DNA of 7,123 bases, taken from positions 1-7,123 of the forward strand of contig PKCL01000071.1 of NCBI GenBank assembly GCA_002862165.1, read 5' to 3'. Positions 5,623 through 7,123 of this stretch are shown here, piece after piece (position 1 is the stretch's first letter; every line of letters begins with the position of its first letter). This DNA is from Planctomycetaceae bacterium (lineage in GTDB: Bacteria; Planctomycetota; Planctomycetia; Pirellulales; UBA1268). Position numbers and translations under genes: made by a program. The notes under the pieces were generated by a model. It was not told the origin of the DNA. It searched no databases and saw only the letters and a list, made by a program, of their open reading frames with translations.

Positions 5623-7123
5623 ATGGGCGCCCAGTTTATTTTTCAGATTACTGATCTCACGAAAAAATTTGGTCAGCGTGAATTGCTGAAAAATATTAAT
5701 GTGGCCTTTTATCCAGGCGCGAAGATTGGCCTGCTTGGCCGTAATGGCGCTGGTAAAAGTACATTGATGAAGATCATGGCTGGTATCGACGCTGAGTACG
5801 AGGGCGAGGCCCGATTGTCTGACGGGTTCAGTGTTGGATACCTTGAGCAAGAGCCAGAACTCGATGCTGAAAAAACAGTGTTTGAAAATGTTATGGATGG
5901 GGTAACTCAGTCTCGAGCAGTGCTCCAGCGATATGAAGAAATCAATGCAAGTTTTGCTGAGCCATTAGGTGATGACGAAATGGAAAAGTTGCTTGCTGAA
6001 CAAGCAACTGTCCAGGATGAAATCGACGCCAAGAATTTATGGGATTTGGACCGGCAGGTAGAAATTGCGATGGATGCAATGAATCTCCCCCCAGGAGACT
6101 GGGGTGTTGCCAATTTATCTGGTGGTGAGCGTCGACGCGTCGCACTGTGCCGTCTTCTGCTTGAAAAGCCAGATCTCTTGTTGCTTGATGAACCAACAAA
6201 TCATCTTGATGCGGAAAGTGTTTTATGGCTCGAGCACTTTCTTGCTGAATACACGGGCACTGTTGTTGCTGTGACGCACGATAGATACTTCTTAGACAAC
6301 GTCGCAAAATGGATTCTTGAGGTTGACCACGGTCGTGCCATACCTTTTGAAGGAAACTATTCCTCTTGGCTTGAACAGAAACAGGCAAGGATGGTTCTTG
6401 AAGAAAAGAAAGCAAGTGCCCGTCAGAAGACGCTCACCAAAGAGCTCGAGTGGATTCGAATGTCACCGAAAGCTCGACAGGCAAAAAGCAAGGCGAGAGT
6501 GGCTTCTTTCGAGAAGCTCGCTGCAGAGGAGGCGGCAACTCGTGACACAGATGTTGAGATCACTGTGCCGGCGAGTCGCCCACTTGGTGATCAGGTCATT
6601 GATGCCGAGGGGCTTTCCAAGGCATTTGGAGACAAGTTGCTTTTTGAAAACCTTTCGTTTCGTTTGCCCCCAGGTGGTATCGTCGGGATTATCGGCCCTA
6701 ATGGTGCTGGGAAAACCACCCTTTTTCGAATGCTTGTTGGACAAGAAGAGTCAGATACGGGGTCAATCAAAGTCGGATCAACAGTTGATATCGGGTATGT
6801 GGACCAAAGTCGTGATTCACTTGATCCGGAGAAAACAGTATTCGAGGAGATTTCAGGTGGACATGACACCATTCAGCTTGGGAAACGCACGGTGAATGCC
6901 CGTAGTTATGTAGCAAAGTTTAATTTTATGGGCCCAGATCAACAGAAAAAAGTTGGCACGCTTTCTGGTGGAGAAAGAAACCGTGTTCATCTGTCTAAGT
7001 TACTCCGGAGGGGTGCGAATCTTTTGCTACTCGATGAGCCAACAAATGATCTTGATGTTGATACGCTTCGCTCGCTCGAGGAAGGTATCGCAAACTTTGC
7101 TGGAAGTGTTGTCGTTATTACCC
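5623..7123 (+). CDS. ettA: Energy-dependent translational throttle EttA (ABC-F), 3' partial
   Basis: Soluble ABC-F ATPase that binds the ribosomal E site and tunes the first steps of elongation according to energy state. The frame stays open to the window end: 500 residues are present and about 55 are missing compared with the 555-residue E. coli protein. The start MGAQF aligns with E. coli MAQF. ATPase domain 1 has Walker A GRNGAGKST (39-47), signature LSGGE (165-169), Walker B with catalytic Glu in LLLLDEP (E190) and the switch His H219. The arm insertion YEEINASFAEP lies near 104-114. The basic PtIM linker KELEWIRMSPKARQAKSKAR is near 273-292. Domain 2 has GPNGAGKTT (358-366), LSGGE (447-451) and LLLLDEP (E472); its switch His lies beyond the window. 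There are no transmembrane segments. Both catalytic glutamates are intact. The stretch EGNYSSWLEQK and the arm separate it from other ABC-F subfamilies. Confidence 0.97.
   Translation, partial: MGAQFIFQITDLTKKFGQRELLKNINVAFYPGAKIGLLGRNGAGKSTLMKIMAGIDAEYEGEARLSDGFSVGYLEQEPELDAEKTVFENVMDGVTQSRAVLQRYEEINASFAEPLGDDEMEKLLAEQATVQDEIDAKNLWDLDRQVEIAMDAMNLPPGDWGVANLSGGERRRVALCRLLLEKPDLLLLDEPTNHLDAESVLWLEHFLAEYTGTVVAVTHDRYFLDNVAKWILEVDHGRAIPFEGNYSSWLEQKQARMVLEEKKASARQKTLTKELEWIRMSPKARQAKSKARVASFEKLAAEEAATRDTDVEITVPASRPLGDQVIDAEGLSKAFGDKLLFENLSFRLPPGGIVGIIGPNGAGKTTLFRMLVGQEESDTGSIKVGSTVDIGYVDQSRDSLDPEKTVFEEISGGHDTIQLGKRTVNARSYVAKFNFMGPDQQKKVGTLSGGERNRVHLSKLLRRGANLLLLDEPTNDLDVDTLRSLEEGIANFAGSVVVIT

Noticed and set aside
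5494..6415. Minus-strand open frames opposite the ettA leader and 5' half
   Set aside because: They lie opposite conserved ABC-F motifs and show no recognisable domain; the one at 5494-5850 also runs across the intergenic region without a ribosome binding site.
6317..6895. 192-residue plus-strand frame inside ettA
   Set aside because: It is a shifted frame within the linker and second ATPase domain; the Arg/Ser-rich product looks like a frame shadow.

Overview
The window is a 7.1 kb piece of a bacterial chromosome with dense, ordinary housekeeping and lipid genes. It holds six protein genes, two of them cut by the window edges. Base composition is near-balanced and codon third positions lean to T throughout, with no visible break in composition, so nothing suggests recent transfer. 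A squalene-hopene cyclase next to a radical-SAM adenosylhopene synthase marks a hopanoid-making bacterium, probably a diderm able to make extended (C35) hopanoids. I cannot name the phylum from the sequence alone.

Layout: (1) Plus strand, 1-2789: squalene-hopene cyclase (5' end missing) overlaps hpnH by 4 bases (ATGA), a translationally coupled hopanoid pair. The cyclase makes the hopane skeleton and HpnH attaches the adenosyl group that becomes the extended side chain. (2) Convergent gap of 66 bases. (3) Minus strand, 5368 down to 2856: a two-domain rhodanese sulfurtransferase, a SufE-type sulfur acceptor and a ROK-family sugar kinase, in that transcription order with gaps of 63 and 80 bases. 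This is a likely operon whose first two genes make biochemical sense as a persulfide relay. (4) A 254-base divergent intergenic region, 5369-5622, with three inverted repeats and a plausible promoter for the minus-strand operon. (5) Plus strand, 5623 to the window end: an ABC-F ATPase that matches EttA closely, cut about 55 residues before its expected end.

I found no RNA gene, mobile element, CRISPR array or obviously new system. The points most worth a second look are the non-coding structures between the sulfurtransferase and ettA, including a hairpin plus T-tract in the ettA leader; the loss of one conserved zinc-ligand cysteine in the ROK kinase; and the sulfurtransferase-SufE pairing.
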